A stretch of 64,000 nucleotides of DNA from Rhodoferax sp. PAMC 29310 (GCF_017948265.1 NZ_CP072852.1:2232001-2296000), one strand, 5' to 3'; numbered from the stretch's first letter, positions 36,138-44,788 are shown. A program made the numbers and translations. The notes: generated by a model not told the origin, from the letters alone.

Positions 36138-36446
36138 ATGCAGAACGCCTCCGAGTTTCGGGCATACCTTACCAACGTCCGCAAGAGCAGCAAGACACTC
36201 AAGCCATACTCTCCAAAAGTCGTCACCGATCTCCTCAGGCGATGTCGGACCGTTGAGGTCCTCCTATCAATTGAATTATCTCAGCTGAACGTTGGCTGCA
36301 GCGAAGGAACTGAAATGATTTGCGATGAAATTCGGCAAAAAAAACTGGGGGCAACACCCACAATGCCCTATGCCTATTTGAGCCTAATTAATGCTGTTCG
36401 CGTCTACGCCGATTATTTAAGCAGTAATACGAAATCATCGCTATAG
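36138..36446 (+). CDS. Small third protein of the restriction-modification operon
   Basis: This 102-residue protein starts 4 bp after the endonuclease stop, so it is co-transcribed and probably translationally coupled. It is helical (SEFRAYLTNVRKSSKTLKPYSPKVVTDLLRRCRTVE, then MPYAYLSLINAVRVYADYL), with basic N-terminal residues. It lacks Vsr, C-protein HTH or methyltransferase motifs. It may be a fragment of a larger restriction protein family or an accessory subunit of the endonuclease; its function is unknown. Confidence 0.65.
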   Translation: MQNASEFRAYLTNVRKSSKTLKPYSPKVVTDLLRRCRTVEVLLSIELSQLNVGCSEGTEMICDEIRQKKLGATPTMPYAYLSLINAVRVYADYLSSNTKSSL

Positions 36447-36534
36447 CCCAGCGGCTGTGTCTCATTTGAGTAGGGTGGCACTCAGTCTTTTGTGGCCGTC
36501 CAAATTATGCGAGTCAGCAATTGAAATTCCAATC

Positions 36535-36656
36535 GTCTATTTGAAGTACACGCCAAATAGACATTTTTGACCGGTTGAAAATGTGTCTATTTAGGATATA
36601 TATTTGATTTAATTGACACATTCCAGAAAGACTCTAAAATCTCAAATAGACACATT
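36535..36656. promoter_or_regulatory. res-like site: three blocks of TGTCTATTT-type half-sites before the resolvase
   Basis: Site I candidate: gtctatttg (36535-36543) and caaatagac (36554-36562), a 28-bp dyad. Site II candidate: aatgtgtctattt (36580-36592) and aattgacacatt (36611-36622). Site III candidate: a caaatagacacatt half-site at 36643-36656. The array lies just upstream of the serine recombinase, with site I farthest from it, as in Tn3-family res. Confidence 0.65.
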
Positions 36657-36683
36657 AGAACCACAATTTGATTGGAGTACGGA

Positions 36684-37301
36684 ATGATTGCCAAGAAGAC
36701 AAATAGCGGCGACGGCAAGCACATCGGCTACGTTCGCGTCAGCAGTGCAGATCAGAACGATGCTCGTCAACTTGACGGCGTGGCGCTAGACAAGACTTTC
36801 ACCGACAAGGCCAGCGGCAAAAATACAGACCGTCCACAATTGCAAGCCATGCTCGAATTTGTGCGCGAAGGAGACCAAATCTATGTCCATAGCATGGACC
36901 GACTGTCTCGCAGCTTAAGGGATTTGCAAGACGTGGTTGAGCGGCTGACTGCTAAGGGCATCAGCGTGACGTTTGTGAAGGAAAACTTGAGGTTTGATCC
37001 TCCAGCAACTGGCACCGATGCACACCAGACGGCGTATTCAACACTGATGCTGCAATTGCTTGGCGCTGTGGGACAGTTTGAGCGAGCACTGATTAAAGAA
37101 CGCCAACGCGAGGGCATCGCCATCGCCAAGGCCAAGAATGTTTACAAAGGTAGAAAGAAAGTACTGGATAAAGCCGAAATCGCAAGGTTGAAAAAGATGG
37201 AGGCAGAAGGATTGTCAAAAGTTGAGATTGCAGAAACGCTTGGAATCTCTCGGGCCAGCGTCTATGTGTACTTGAAGAAATCCGAACCGCTCTCCCAATG
37301 A
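36684..37301 (+). CDS. Serine site-specific recombinase (resolvase/invertase)
   Basis: This 205-residue protein has the catalytic domain (GYVRVSSADQN with nucleophile S20, DRLSRSLRDL, then GAVGQFERALIKERQREGI on the E-helix). A C-terminal HTH follows (GLSKVEIAETLGISRASVYVYLKK). It is of TnpR size and would resolve dimers or cointegrates at the adjacent res-like repeats. The start at 36684 has TTGGAGTACGG upstream. No transposase is nearby, so it is a stand-alone resolution module, perhaps for multimer resolution of the excised element. The repeats also allow autoregulation. Confidence 0.9.
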   Translation: MIAKKTNSGDGKHIGYVRVSSADQNDARQLDGVALDKTFTDKASGKNTDRPQLQAMLEFVREGDQIYVHSMDRLSRSLRDLQDVVERLTAKGISVTFVKENLRFDPPATGTDAHQTAYSTLMLQLLGAVGQFERALIKERQREGIAIAKAKNVYKGRKKVLDKAEIARLKKMEAEGLSKVEIAETLGISRASVYVYLKKSEPLSQ

Positions 37302-37473
37302 ATAAAAACTGACGGTACATCTCAAACGCACTTGTGGGTTTCAAGCTTATGCGTGCGAATTCGCCACCGGCTTGATCCCTGCTGCTGGTAAGTGCGTAGT
37401 CCGGAGATTGTGATCGCTCATTCCAACCGATCGTGACCGCTGGCGCAGCGTGTGATGTTTCGTGTAAACCCAA

Positions 37474-39909
37474 TCAAAATTGACCGGAATTAGGAAAATG
37501 ACGCCGCTGAAGAGCGGTAGCCTCAGAAACAAAACGACTAAGAAACTTGTCTTTCGGCGCATTGCGGAGGGCATGGCTGAGGCATGTCTCTGCCTCGCGA
37601 GATTGTTTTGGCGATGCATGTACGTATGCATAAGCTCTTTGCAAGTCACACAGATGTTTTGGTTTGCCGAGCCTCTCAGCGTTCGCCAGACTCGCGAGGC
37701 TATCGCCGACCAGACCACTCCGGGCTTCGATCATGCCCTTGGTGAACTGAACTTCTTGGTCCTCTGGACGCAGCAGTTCTGCCTTTTTGGCTTTTTCAAG
37801 CGCAAGATCAAATTTCCTCAACTTCATCAACGTATGCGCATATCGCTCAAAGAACCACCCATTGTCGGGATCTTCCATGGCAGCGATCTCGTAATAATCT
37901 AGCACCTCTGCACGCTCTTCAGTAAATGCATTCCATGCTGCTCGCGCCGAAAGCACACGAAAGGCCCTGATGTTTCGATCGTAAACTTGAGAACTTGCAC
38001 TTGCGACAAATTCTGCATAGCGCCGTCGAACCCAAAGTACATCTTCATCCGTCGGTGTACGCTTCCCCTCTACCAGTTCTGTCCGCTCGGCGCAGTATTG
38101 AAAAAACTCCGGATTAAAGGTAATCTGAAGCACTCCCTCAAAGCGGTTTATCGTAGCGATCCCTCGACTCTCCTCGATCGCATCACTTGCAGCAGCAACC
38201 GTCACGTCAGCCCGTTGGCAACAAAGCTGAAGCAAATACTGATCGTGTGCGTCACCAACCCTACTCATTAGTAGCAGCAGTCGACGTAGACCCGGAGAAA
38301 GTCGGGCCCACGCGTCGTCGTACAAAAATTGACCCAAGTCTTGGCGCTGCATACGCTGAACGCGTTGGAGAGCATTGTCTAGTCCAATGCCTGGCGCAGA
38401 CGCTGCCTGCACAAAGACTTCCAGAGCAATTGGTTTATTCACTAACGTACGCGAATACCGCTTGAGGGTTGAAACTCCAGCTTGAGCTATAGAAGTACAG
38501 TTAAGTGCGTGCCCACGCTTTTTTAGGAATTCGGCTCCCTCCTCTTCGGTCCAATTTTCTGTCTGTATCGGTAGTGCTTCGATTTGCTCTCTTCGTCGGG
38601 AAGTTAGGATTACTCGCCCTACTCGGCGTGACAATTCATTAATTTGCTGTGCCAATGACTGTACGTCGGCGTCACTGCGCGCCATGGTCTCAGTGTTATC
38701 CAAAACTATCAGATGCGCGTCCCGGCTAATCTTCATCTCGGCAAGAAGTGATCCAAGCTTCTGGATTACATCCTTAGGACTTTTGTCGAACCAGCTTCTA
38801 TCAAGGTTCGGTGTAGTCAGCATTCTGGCAATGTCTAAGGCTACATCTGCCACACCAATATCTTGTGCTGAAATATGTTCGAGCCCATTCAATCCCCAAC
38901 GAGTTTTCTTAGTGGTGTAGAAGGTGATTAACTCAGGACGCCATGCAACACCCGTTCTCCCCTCCAAAAAGCGATGAAGAAATTCAACTACAAGAGTCGT
39001 CTTTCCAACACCGCCATCACCGTGAACCATGCACTTCCTAGAATCAGGGTCATCGACCCATTCGGCAAGAGCACTCATTTCTCCCACGCGTCCCGTGAAA
39101 ACGTCTTCTGAGGCAAGACGATCCGGAACAAAAACAAAAGGTCTCCAATGGTCAGTCCAAACTGGTTCAGCGATGCGGTACTCAGGTGTCGCCGGTCTGG
39201 GCAATTCCATTAAGACGTTGTTGATTTCGTAGCTCACATCGACGCGACTAAGCAGTGTCCGCTGTACCTGTGCATCGACTTGCAAACGCCCAGCAGATGT
39301 TCGTCGTAAACGCCTGTAGCAAATAGGGTCACCGTCAAAAAGCTTCAGAGTGGTAACCGCAGTGGCAGGCGAATCTCCCAACGCCGGTAGAAGCAACGTT
39401 TGACCATCCTTTCCGGCCGTAGGCAAGAACCCAGATGTTCTCTCGATCAAAGCACGTAAAACCGCAACATCTGTTTCTGGGCTGTAGGCGCCAGATATTC
39501 CGTGGCCCTCACCGCTGTCATTTCGCATGCGCACGAAAGACGCAAGTACCGTTTCAATGTTCCCCTTAGAAATTCCAGTTAGCTGCTTCAGTTCGCTTCG
39601 GTACTCGAATTGTTCCCAATACACCTTGCCAACATGACGCCATCCGATGTTCTCTGCCGAAACTAGCAGTTGTGACAGCAAAGCCACAAGTCCACCATCT
39701 GATGGAGTGCTGAACTCTTTAAGGTCTATCGCTGTGTATGAAGCAAGCTTGCTCGGATCATCGTGTAGCGCAGCCGCGATCCACTCGCCAAGAGAAACAC
39801 AAGCATGTTGGAGTCCAATTCTGAACAAACTAAGGACCGCTACACGTACATGCGTTGCATCTTTTAGTTGCTCGGCCGCTTTTATCCTGCTCTCAAGTAT
39901 CTTCTGCAT
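37474..39909 (-). CDS. STAND NTPase with HEPN-like N-terminus and TPR-like C-terminus
   Basis: This 811-residue protein has three parts. The N-terminal 160 residues are helical and hold FVRMRNDSGEGHG (R129, N130, H136), close to the Rx4-6H RNase motif of HEPN domains. The centre is an NB-ARC/STAND ATPase: Walker A GDGGVGKT (297-304), Walker B LIVLDN (400-405) and RVILTSRR. The C-terminus after about 670 carries TPR-like helices (WFFERYAHTLMKLRKFDLALEKAKKAELLRPED). Such a layout suggests a sensor that, once it detects a phage product through its repeats, oligomerises and activates an RNase to stop growth. It lies between a resolvase and an integrase in an island that also carries restriction. 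The defence role is inferred. Confidence 0.8.
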   Translation of the reverse strand: MQKILESRIKAAEQLKDATHVRVAVLSLFRIGLQHACVSLGEWIAAALHDDPSKLASYTAIDLKEFSTPSDGGLVALLSQLLVSAENIGWRHVGKVYWEQFEYRSELKQLTGISKGNIETVLASFVRMRNDSGEGHGISGAYSPETDVAVLRALIERTSGFLPTAGKDGQTLLLPALGDSPATAVTTLKLFDGDPICYRRLRRTSAGRLQVDAQVQRTLLSRVDVSYEINNVLMELPRPATPEYRIAEPVWTDHWRPFVFVPDRLASEDVFTGRVGEMSALAEWVDDPDSRKCMVHGDGGVGKTTLVVEFLHRFLEGRTGVAWRPELITFYTTKKTRWGLNGLEHISAQDIGVADVALDIARMLTTPNLDRSWFDKSPKDVIQKLGSLLAEMKISRDAHLIVLDNTETMARSDADVQSLAQQINELSRRVGRVILTSRRREQIEALPIQTENWTEEEGAEFLKKRGHALNCTSIAQAGVSTLKRYSRTLVNKPIALEVFVQAASAPGIGLDNALQRVQRMQRQDLGQFLYDDAWARLSPGLRRLLLLMSRVGDAHDQYLLQLCCQRADVTVAAASDAIEESRGIATINRFEGVLQITFNPEFFQYCAERTELVEGKRTPTDEDVLWVRRRYAEFVASASSQVYDRNIRAFRVLSARAAWNAFTEERAEVLDYYEIAAMEDPDNGWFFERYAHTLMKLRKFDLALEKAKKAELLRPEDQEVQFTKGMIEARSGLVGDSLASLANAERLGKPKHLCDLQRAYAYVHASPKQSREAETCLSHALRNAPKDKFLSRFVSEATALQRRHFPNSGQF

Positions 39910-40195
39910 TTTCTTATTTGCCTTACTTCCCCCGTCCGAAGTGAACGTTTATTTCGCATGACGATACCATCGAAAACTTCAAAAATGCTCACGCCGCAGC
40001 TCTTCATTCCCACAAGTTCCAATACTCAATGTCCCCAACGGCGATGAGGATGGCCAAGATAATTTTTGGTAGCTGGAAGCCACGCAGCCTGGCGTCACCC
40101 CGTTGGTCAATGCTTAACGTATCGCAAGCCTTTTGGGGTTCGAGTCTAGTCTGTGGAAGCAATTTATTGCCGCTTGTAATTGTCAGTCGAAATAA

Positions 40196-41497
40196 TCATT
40201 CGGGCCTTAGCACCAGCGTTGCACCCTCCTTTGACTTGATGTAGTCGGCCCAGTCCTGCATCAAGTGATGGCGCTTCTCAACCATATCTGATCGAAGGTA
40301 GGCCCGCACCGTTTTGTCGCCAACAACGTGCGCCAGTGCAAACTCCAACATTTCATGCTCGTAGTTGGTAGTCGATGCCCCCCATGTGCGAAAACTGGCT
40401 CTAAAGCCATGCATGGTGTGATCGACCTTCATACGGCGTAGTACCTGCGTGAATGTCATGTCGCTAAGAGCGCCGCCATTCAAGTTAGTGAAAATCAGAC
40501 CAGTCGGCTTGGTTTTTTCGGTGAACAGTTCAGGGCGCAACTCTTTTGCGCGGGTGAGAATCGACAGGGCAGCTTTTGACAATGGAACCGTGTGCTTGCG
40601 CTCTGACTTCATTCGCTCTTTGGGAATCGTCCACATGCGAGTCTCAAGATCAATCTCCTCCCACATGGCGAAACGAACTTCGCCTGAGCGAGCAGCGGTT
40701 AGGACAATGAAGGCAAAAGCCAACTTCACGGCATCAGACGATGTACCGCGCATGACTGCGTGGAGCACTGCTCCGACTTGACCATCCGGACAAGATGGAT
40801 GATTCTCCCCTGCCAACTGCTTGCTATTGTTGGGTAGGGTTTCTTTCAACTGAACCCACTGTTCACTATCAAGACCATTGCAATACCCCATTGCTGCACC
40901 GTAGTTAATGGTGGTGCGGATACGCTGCAACACACGTGAAGCAGTTTCCGCTTTGGATTTCCAAATAGGCAGCAGGGCTTGGCGAATCTGGTCACGGGTC
41001 AATTGGCTCATGGGGACTTTTCCAAAGACTGGAAAAGCGTAGGTGGTCAGGGTGTTAATCCACTGGTCTTTGTGCTTGGTGTTTTTCCAATCGTCTGCAT
41101 TGGCATCGTGGTACTCCTTTGCACATTCGGCAAACGTGCGCCGCAGTCGCGATGCTTCTGTTTCTTGGGCAGTCCTATGCAAGCGTTCTTGTTCGCGGAA
41201 GGTCTGAGGGTCTATTCCATCGGTTAGCAATTGACGGTACTTGTGGGCACGTTCTCGGGCCTCGGCCAAAGTCCAGTCAGCAGCAGAGCCCAAGCCCATG
41301 TATCGGACAGACTTATTCAATGTGTACCGAAGCACCCAAGATTTTGTTTTGGTGGGGCTAACCTGCAAATAGAGTCCTCCGCCATCATGATGATAACCAA
41401 CCTCGTTGAGATTGCGCACTGCGACCGCCGTAAACCTATTACGGGCGCGGCTTTTTTGGGTTTTTGATTTATTGTTTTTGGCTGCATCGTCCATCAA
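40196..41497 (-). CDS. P4-type tyrosine integrase
   Basis: This 433-residue protein has the N-terminal DUF4102-like arm-binding region (YHHDGGGLYLQVSPTKTKSWVLRY...) and a catalytic domain with R270 (TAARSGEVR), H363 and R366 (HGFRASFR), H390 (ALAHVVG) and nucleophile Y400 (VRAYLRSD). It catalyses island insertion and excision at the tRNA-Ser 3' end. It starts 175 bp inside attR and points into the island. Its place at the end away from the tRNA gene is less usual than int next to the tRNA. Confidence 0.95.
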   Translation of the reverse strand: MMDDAAKNNKSKTQKSRARNRFTAVAVRNLNEVGYHHDGGGLYLQVSPTKTKSWVLRYTLNKSVRYMGLGSAADWTLAEARERAHKYRQLLTDGIDPQTFREQERLHRTAQETEASRLRRTFAECAKEYHDANADDWKNTKHKDQWINTLTTYAFPVFGKVPMSQLTRDQIRQALLPIWKSKAETASRVLQRIRTTINYGAAMGYCNGLDSEQWVQLKETLPNNSKQLAGENHPSCPDGQVGAVLHAVMRGTSSDAVKLAFAFIVLTAARSGEVRFAMWEEIDLETRMWTIPKERMKSERKHTVPLSKAALSILTRAKELRPELFTEKTKPTGLIFTNLNGGALSDMTFTQVLRRMKVDHTMHGFRASFRTWGASTTNYEHEMLEFALAHVVGDKTVRAYLRSDMVEKRHHLMQDWADYIKSKEGATLVLRPE

Positions 41498-41671
41498 AGG
41501 CTCTCAGTTCTATCAACATTTCAATCCACATTCAAAATTGAAATAGAACTGTAGCAGGCTAGATGAGATGAAGCAAACTTGGAGTGAGTGGAGGGCATTT
41601 TCTCCAATGCCGATAAGCACTTGCTATGAACTGAGAGCAATTGCGAGATTCTGCGACTGCACTTTCTGCGG

Positions 41672-41686
41672 TCACCGCTTCCGCCA
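41672..41686. other. attR: right direct repeat of the genomic island
   Basis: Exact 15-bp copy (tcaccgcttccgcca) of the tRNA-Ser 3' end at 26195-26209. Confidence 0.85.
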
Positions 41687-41692
41687 AACAGC

Positions 41693-41725
41693 AGCCCCAG
41701 GCAAGTCAATTGCTTGGGGCTTTTT
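41693..41725 (+). terminator. Rho-independent terminator beside attR
   Basis: AGCCCCAGGCAA, loop GTCAA and TTGCTTGGGGCT (one G-T pair), then TTTTT. It lies 7 bp from attR and is likely the original terminator of the tRNA-Ser gene. Confidence 0.8.
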
Positions 41726-41900
41726 GTTTACCCGGCATGACAGGCCTGGCGGGGCATCCGTTGCACCTACGTTTACAAGCAATTCTCAAAAAGAGGATAC
41801 TGACTAGGAACGACGCGCAAACGAACAACAATGTGAACAATCGCATTTTTGTACCCAATCGCAGTCAAAGAAACCAAAATTTAGATGGAGGCAGGCAATC

Positions 41901-42146
41901 ATGAGCCAATCGGACCCTCAGAAAAAACCCCCAACGGCGGACAAACAGCGCACGAGTCATCCCTATTCAGCGGGAGACCCTATTCCGGTCGCTGAAGCAA
42001 CTGAACTGGACACAGACACGGCGTGGGGCCTGTTTGAAGATTTGGCAGCACCTAAAAGCAAGCCGAAATCAGCGCCAGACGCTTTTGACGAAACAATCCC
42101 CGCTGATCTGGAGCCTTTGGGAGACAAACGAAAACCGCCCGGCTAA
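41901..42146 (+). CDS. Small hypothetical protein
   Basis: This 81-residue, polar and proline/lysine-rich protein (SQSDPQKKPPTADKQRT..., ELDTDTAWGLFEDLAAP) has low complexity at both ends and no known motif. It is supported by a good ribosome site (GGAGGCAGGCAATC before the ATG). It lies next to the island junction and converges on the CBS-domain gene with a 4-bp overlap. It is probably core rather than island. Function unknown. Confidence 0.55.
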   Translation: MSQSDPQKKPPTADKQRTSHPYSAGDPIPVAEATELDTDTAWGLFEDLAAPKSKPKSAPDAFDETIPADLEPLGDKRKPPG

Positions 42147-42826
42147 CCCCAGAGATCCAGCGGTGGCGGCGTGACCACAGCGCGCAAGATGTCAGATCTT
42201 GAAATAAAGCCTTGCACCAAGCCGTCTTCATCCACCACGGGGAGTCCGGGTAAACCGGTGTCCAGCAAGACACTTGCCACGCGCCGGATATCCTCACCCG
42301 GCGCGACACCGGGCACCGGAGTCCACATTAAGTCTTTCACATTTTGAGCCAGCAGCGCTTGCCAAACCAGTGCGTGGCTGTCGGGGTCAGGCAGCCGCTC
42401 CGGCTGCATCAAGTCTGCACGCGACAACAATCCGACCAATGTGCCGGCATCGTTGACAACAGGCGCTTGACCCAGCTTTTTTTCTGCCAACGTGTGCCAT
42501 GCCTCCAACACGGTTGCAGAATCCGCCAAGGTGGTCACCGCCCGAGTCATTAGCTCGTCCACTCGACGCAGAGGTTGAGGGAGATGCTCTACCTTTTGGG
42601 TTTCTGCATAAGCAGCCAGCGCGCTTCGATGGTTTTGATCGACCGACGCTGACGGCACATTGAGGGCGAATGCGGGGTCTGCAGCCCCGGATTGCGGATC
42701 ACTGCCTTCCCGTCCGGTCGCTTGAATGGCACGCGCACGCGTAATGGCATTGACGCCGCCTATTTGTCGCAATTGTTCGATTGAGCCTCTGAAGACACGA
42801 CCACCAATGCCGTAGACAAAGTACAT
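42143..42826 (-). CDS. CBS-domain pair protein
   Basis: This 227-residue protein has a unique N-terminal 90 residues (MYFVYGIGGRVFRGSIEQLRQIGG...). Two CBS domains then cover about 95-225 (VDELMTRAVTTLADSATVLEAWHTL...APVVNDAGTLVGLLSRADL, then VKDLMWTPVPGVAPGEDIRRVA...LPVVDEDGLVQGFISRSDIL). CBS pairs bind adenine nucleotides and act as energy sensors. ACGGAGGTGCGAATC favours ATG 42826 over GTG 42835. No effector domain is attached. Confidence 0.85.
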   Translation of the reverse strand: MYFVYGIGGRVFRGSIEQLRQIGGVNAITRARAIQATGREGSDPQSGAADPAFALNVPSASVDQNHRSALAAYAETQKVEHLPQPLRRVDELMTRAVTTLADSATVLEAWHTLAEKKLGQAPVVNDAGTLVGLLSRADLMQPERLPDPDSHALVWQALLAQNVKDLMWTPVPGVAPGEDIRRVASVLLDTGLPGLPVVDEDGLVQGFISRSDILRAVVTPPPLDLWG

Positions 42827-42887
42827 GATTCGCACCTCCGTTTAATCTAAAGACTATAGCGGTGGGCCACCAAATACCCTAATCGCC

Positions 42888-44132
42888 CTATAAGGAAGGC
42901 GGCAGGAACAAGGATTGCAGGTCGTTCAGAAAGTCGAACCCACGCAAGCTGGGCTTGACGCGGGCAAAGTCACGCTCAATCAGACCTTTGCGCTCGGCCT
43001 CTTCCAGACCTTTTTGAATGGCGGTAATGGCCAGGCCAGTGCGCTCTGAAAATTGCTGCAAACCGAACCCGTCTTTCAAGCGCAAAGCGTTCAGCATGTA
43101 CTCAAATGGCAAATCGGCGCGGCTGATCTCTTCGTCCTGGGCAAGACAGTTTCCCGCGAGCGCCTTCTCCATGTAGAGGCGGGGCTCGCGAAAGCGCACT
43201 TGCCGGACCACCCGATGCGCAAAACTCAGCTTGCTGTGGGCGCCAGCGCCCAAACCAAGGTAGTCGCCAAACTGCCAATAGTTGAGGTTGTGAAGGCAGC
43301 GGTGACCATCGCGGGCATAGGCGGACACTTCATAGCGGTGCAAACCGGCCGCGCCCGTCATGTCCGTGATGAGGTCCAGCATGTCGTAGGCGGTGTCTTC
43401 CTCTGGAATAACCGGAGGAAATTTGGCGAAATACGTATTGGGCTCGATCGTGAGGTGGTAAATCGAAATGTGGGGGGGCGACAGCGCCAGTGCCGTGGCC
43501 ATGTCCTGCTTGAGGTCGTCCATCGACTGGCCGGGCAGCGCATACATGATGTCCAAATTGAACGTGTCAAACGCCTGCGCAGCCTCCTCCACCGCTGCCA
43601 AGGCTTGGGCCCGGTCATGCACTCGACCCAGCGCCTTCAAATTGTCGTCATTGAAACTTTGCACTCCCACAGACAAGCGGGTAACGCCAGCACCTCGAAA
43701 GGCCTTGAAGCGATCTTTCTCGAATGTGCCTGGATTCGCCTCCAGCGTAATTTCGCAATCTGGCTCCAGCCGAAGTCGGGCGCGGACTCCACCCAGCAGC
43801 CTATCAATCGCATCCGGTGAAAACAGACTGGGCGTGCCACCACCAATGAAGATACTGTGAACGGTGCGCCCCCAGACCAACGGCAGCGCAGCTTCCAGGT
43901 CGGCCATCACGGCGTCGATATAACGTTGTTCGGGCAGCTCTGCTGCTCGCATTTCATGGGAATTGAAGTCGCAATAGGGGCACTTCTTGATACACCAAGG
44001 CAGATGGATGTAAAGCGCTAGCGGCGGCAAGGCCGCCAACTGCAGGGTGCCTGGCCGCATGTAGTGCTGCACATCCCGTTGTACTGAGGCTTGAGCGACT
44101 TCAGCGTCCGTCGATGGAATGATGGGAATCAT
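42888..44132 (-). CDS. hemW: HemW-like radical SAM heme chaperone
   Basis: This 414-residue protein has the radical SAM cluster motif C47-x3-C51-x2-C54 (PWCIKKCPYCDFNSHE), FIGGGTPSLFS, LSVGVQSFND and the HemN/HemW C-terminal domain (GAGAHSKLS...). It is often annotated as oxygen-independent coproporphyrinogen III oxidase-like; the CxxxCxxC-D-F form is that of HemW, the heme-trafficking protein. It sits 11 bp after rdgB on the minus strand, an order seen across proteobacteria (rph-rdgB-hemW). Confidence 0.92.
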   Translation of the reverse strand: MIPIIPSTDAEVAQASVQRDVQHYMRPGTLQLAALPPLALYIHLPWCIKKCPYCDFNSHEMRAAELPEQRYIDAVMADLEAALPLVWGRTVHSIFIGGGTPSLFSPDAIDRLLGGVRARLRLEPDCEITLEANPGTFEKDRFKAFRGAGVTRLSVGVQSFNDDNLKALGRVHDRAQALAAVEEAAQAFDTFNLDIMYALPGQSMDDLKQDMATALALSPPHISIYHLTIEPNTYFAKFPPVIPEEDTAYDMLDLITDMTGAAGLHRYEVSAYARDGHRCLHNLNYWQFGDYLGLGAGAHSKLSFAHRVVRQVRFREPRLYMEKALAGNCLAQDEEISRADLPFEYMLNALRLKDGFGLQQFSERTGLAITAIQKGLEEAERKGLIERDFARVKPSLRGFDFLNDLQSLFLPPSL

Positions 44133-44143
44133 GCGCTGCCCGC

Positions 44144-44749
44144 TCAGGTCGACAGCCAGCGATCACGCATCAAGGTCACCATGGCGCGCGCGGCCTGCCC
44201 CCGGTGACTGTTGGCATTTTTGACCTCAATGGGCAATTGAGCAAAGGTTTTGTCAAAAGCGGGGATGTACATGACGGGGTCAAAGCCGAAGCCATTCTCC
44301 CCTCTGGGTTCCCGCGTAATTTCCCCCACCACTCGGCCGACAGCGATCAGCGGCTCGGGGTCTTGCGCAGAGCGCACGGCCACCAGCGTACTCACCAAGG
44401 CGGCGCGCCGATTGTCGATATCCTTCATTTGCTCCAGCAAGGCGCGTACGCTATTGCTGTCACTTTTCTCCAAACCAAATTGGGTCGCGTAATAAGCCGT
44501 GTCGACGCCTGGCAAACCTCCAAACGCATCCACACACAAGCCGGCATCATCGGCAAGCGCTGGCATGCCGCTGGCTTGCGCCGCATGGCGCGCCTTGGCG
44601 AGCGCGTTCTCCACAAAGGTTTTGAAGGGCTCCGCCGCCTCCGAAATATTGAGCACCCCTTGAGAGATCAACTCCAGGCCCAGAGGCGCCAACATGGCGT
44701 GCAGTTCAGCCAGCTTGCCCTGATTATTGGAGGCCAGAACAATTTTCAT
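44144..44749 (-). CDS. rdgB: XTP/dITP diphosphatase (house-cleaning NTPase)
   Basis: This 201-residue Ham1/RdgB enzyme removes dITP, dXTP and ITP. It shows the N-terminal MKIVLASNNQGKLAELHAML, LADDAGLCVDAFGGLPGV, and GENGFGFDPVM plus SHRGQAARAM, the usual metal and substrate sites. The start is taken at MKIVLAS (44749), one codon inside the open frame. It is located between rph and hemW on the same strand. Confidence 0.95.
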   Translation of the reverse strand: MKIVLASNNQGKLAELHAMLAPLGLELISQGVLNISEAAEPFKTFVENALAKARHAAQASGMPALADDAGLCVDAFGGLPGVDTAYYATQFGLEKSDSNSVRALLEQMKDIDNRRAALVSTLVAVRSAQDPEPLIAVGRVVGEITREPRGENGFGFDPVMYIPAFDKTFAQLPIEVKNANSHRGQAARAMVTLMRDRWLST

Positions 44750-44788
44750 CAAATACCCTCTTTGCGCATATTGGGAAAGCGTAGACAG

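Larger units (their letters stand above)
26195..41686. mobile_element. Genomic island integrated at tRNA-Ser (about 15.5 kb)
   Basis: The element is bounded by exact 15-bp repeats, the left one restoring the tRNA-Ser 3' end. It has a P4-type tyrosine integrase 175 bp inside the right end, an AlpA-like protein near the left end, a possible replication initiator, plasmid-type genes, a serine resolvase with a res-like site, a restriction-modification locus and a STAND NTPase. Several stretches are more AT-rich than the flanks (about 29.9-31.3, 33.5-33.7 and 36.4-36.7 kb). No capsid, tail, portal or conjugation genes are seen. It looks like an integrative or mobilisable element or phage satellite loaded with defence cargo. 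Confidence 0.88.
41498..41900. other. Island right end and junction to the core
   Basis: These 403 bp contain the integrase promoter side, attR at 41672-41686 and a terminator at 41693-41725 that probably belonged to tRNA-Ser before insertion. No gene is seen. Confidence 0.6.

Noticed and set aside
37347..37718. 123-codon minus-strand open frame at the end of the STAND gene
   Set aside because: It lies mostly within the STAND coding region in another frame and has no supporting signal.
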